From NCBI GenBank assembly GCA_030652635.1, contig JAUSPW010000674.1, positions 1 through 15,432 of the forward strand: a stretch of DNA of 15,432 nt, in the 5' to 3' direction. The notes under the pieces were generated by a model. It searched no databases and had not been told where the DNA came from. It saw only the letters and a list, made by a program, of their open reading frames with translations. Within the stretch, counting starts at the first letter, position 1. The number at the start of each line of letters is the position of its first letter. The position numbers were made by a program, and so were the translations under genes. Shown piece by piece: positions 14,414 through 15,432 of the stretch. The DNA comes from Pseudohongiella sp. (GTDB lineage Bacteria > Pseudomonadota > Gammaproteobacteria > Pseudomonadales > Pseudohongiellaceae).

Positions 14414-15432
14414 TCAGGACGCCGCGCGCAATGAGTCCTTCAAGCTATGGCTGACCGCCCACTGCAGAATGTCCAACCCTTTGTCCAGATCCTCCATACT
14501 GATGGTGAGTGGGCACAGGCATTTAACTACCTGACTGTCCGCGCCACTGGTCTCAATCACCAGACCATGGTCAAACGCAAACCGACAAATGGCACCGGCC
14601 AGTTCGCCATCACGGCACTCCAGCCCTTGCATAAAACCACGGCCTTTGGGTTTGATAAGCTTTTTGTCATAACCATTGGCGATGCCCTGCAGGCGTTTGC
14701 TCAGATGCGCAATTTTTGCCTGCACCTCGGTCTGAAATGCATCGTCAGCCCAGAAATGCTCCAGTGCTTTGGCTGCCGTGACAAACGCATGGTTATTGCC
14801 TCTGAACGTACCGTTGTGTTCGCCGGGTTTCCAGGTGTCGTATTCGGGTTTGATCAGTGTCACGGCAAATGGCAGCCCGTATCCGCTCAGTGATTTGGAC
14901 AAGGTCACCAGATCCGGTTTAATGCCTGACTCCTCAAAACTGAAAAAACGCCCTGAGCGACCACAACCGGCCTGAATATCATCCACGATCAACAGAATAT
15001 CGTGCTGACGACAGATTTTTTCCACGGCTTGCAGCCACGCGCTGCTGGCGGTGTTCAAGCCACCTTCACCCTGAATGGTTTCCAGCATCACTGCGGCAGG
15101 TTTATCCAGACCACTGGATGAATCTTCAATCAACTGTTTTAACAGCGTCACCGTATCCAGTTTGTCGCCCATATACCCGGCGTAGGGCAGGTGGGTGACA
15201 CCAATCAGGGGAATACCCGCTGCATCACGGTGATGTGAATTGCCTGTCGCTGCCATCGATCCCATGGTCACGCCATGAAAGCCGTTGGTGAAGGCCACAA
15301 TATTGTGGCGTCCGGTGACATTGCGCGCGACTTTCATGGCCGCTTCCACGGCATTGGTACCGGTTGGCCCGGTGAACTGCACCACATACTCCAGATTGCG
15401 GGGTTTAAAAATCAGCTCGTTGAGATTCTCCA
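14414..15432 (-). CDS. ectB: Diaminobutyrate--2-oxoglutarate transaminase, C-terminal part
   Basis: A PLP-dependent class III aminotransferase that makes L-2,4-diaminobutyrate from aspartate semialdehyde and glutamate, the first committed ectoine step. About 339 codons are in the window. Coding continues in frame to the right edge (..LNELIFKPRNLEYVVQF), so the first 85 or so residues are missing, given the usual length of about 425. GPTGTNAVEAA is the phosphate-binding segment. GFHG follows, and VDDIQAGCGRSG holds the Asp that pairs with the pyridine nitrogen. The PLP lysine is in LSKSLSGYG. GTFRGNNHAF and the C-terminal region with RGFMQGLEC are typical of EctB rather than ornithine or GABA aminotransferases. 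The GTG at 15385 is internal, not a start. ectC follows on the same strand; ectA should lie upstream, outside the window. Confidence 0.96.
   Translation of the reverse strand, partial: ENLNELIFKPRNLEYVVQFTGPTGTNAVEAAMKVARNVTGRHNIVAFTNGFHGVTMGSMAATGNSHHRDAAGIPLIGVTHLPYAGYMGDKLDTVTLLKQLIEDSSSGLDKPAAVMLETIQGEGGLNTASSAWLQAVEKICRQHDILLIVDDIQAGCGRSGRFFSFEESGIKPDLVTLSKSLSGYGLPFAVTLIKPEYDTWKPGEHNGTFRGNNHAFVTAAKALEHFWADDAFQTEVQAKIAHLSKRLQGIANGYDKKLIKPKGRGFMQGLECRDGELAGAICRFAFDHGLVIETSGADSQVVKCLCPLTISMEDLDKGLDILQWAVSHSLKDSLRAAS

Overview
The window looks like chromosomal DNA of a marine or salt-tolerant gammaproteobacterium. The base composition is balanced to slightly GC-rich. There is an ectoine (compatible solute) operon, and the genes encode typical Gram-negative envelope parts: lipoproteins with lipoboxes, an outer-membrane beta-barrel ending in phenylalanine, and an RND exporter. 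Fpr, GltP and EctC resemble proteobacterial family members. I cannot name the species. I see no insertion sequence, phage gene, CRISPR array, tRNA or rRNA, and no stretch longer than about 300 bases without a gene.

Layout, left to right. (1) 1-3986, minus strand: fpr (ferredoxin/flavodoxin-NADP reductase), then a large M16 zinc-peptidase lipoprotein, then the first 31 codons of an ABC-transporter ATPase that runs off the left edge. (2) 4191-5492, plus strand: a glutamate/aspartate:cation symporter of the SLC1/DAACS family, divergent from fpr and with a good promoter candidate. (3) 5512-11046, minus strand: a DUF4156 lipoprotein, an RND/MMPL-type exporter, a periplasmic LolA-like protein and a DUF1302-like outer-membrane barrel. 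The last three genes are almost contiguous and look like one trans-envelope export unit. (4) 11304-12763, plus strand: an atypical SDR protein without the catalytic Tyr and Lys, overlapping by 4 nt with a nitroreductase-family flavoprotein. (5) 12836-13911, plus strand: a receiver-like protein with no phospho-acceptor aspartate, followed by a small polytopic membrane protein of unknown function. (6) 13908-15432, minus strand: ectC and the C-terminal part of ectB (ectoine biosynthesis); ectA would lie beyond the right edge.

The most interesting parts are the exporter/LolA-like/barrel unit (3), which would link inner membrane, periplasm and outer membrane for an unknown, probably lipidic, cargo, and the pseudo-receiver/membrane-protein pair (5), for which I know no described function. 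The SDR/nitroreductase pair (4) is a possible two-protein enzyme in which the SDR fold may not catalyse normal SDR chemistry. Several starts were moved inside the longest open frames because good Shine-Dalgarno sequences, signal peptides or both favour the internal ATG.
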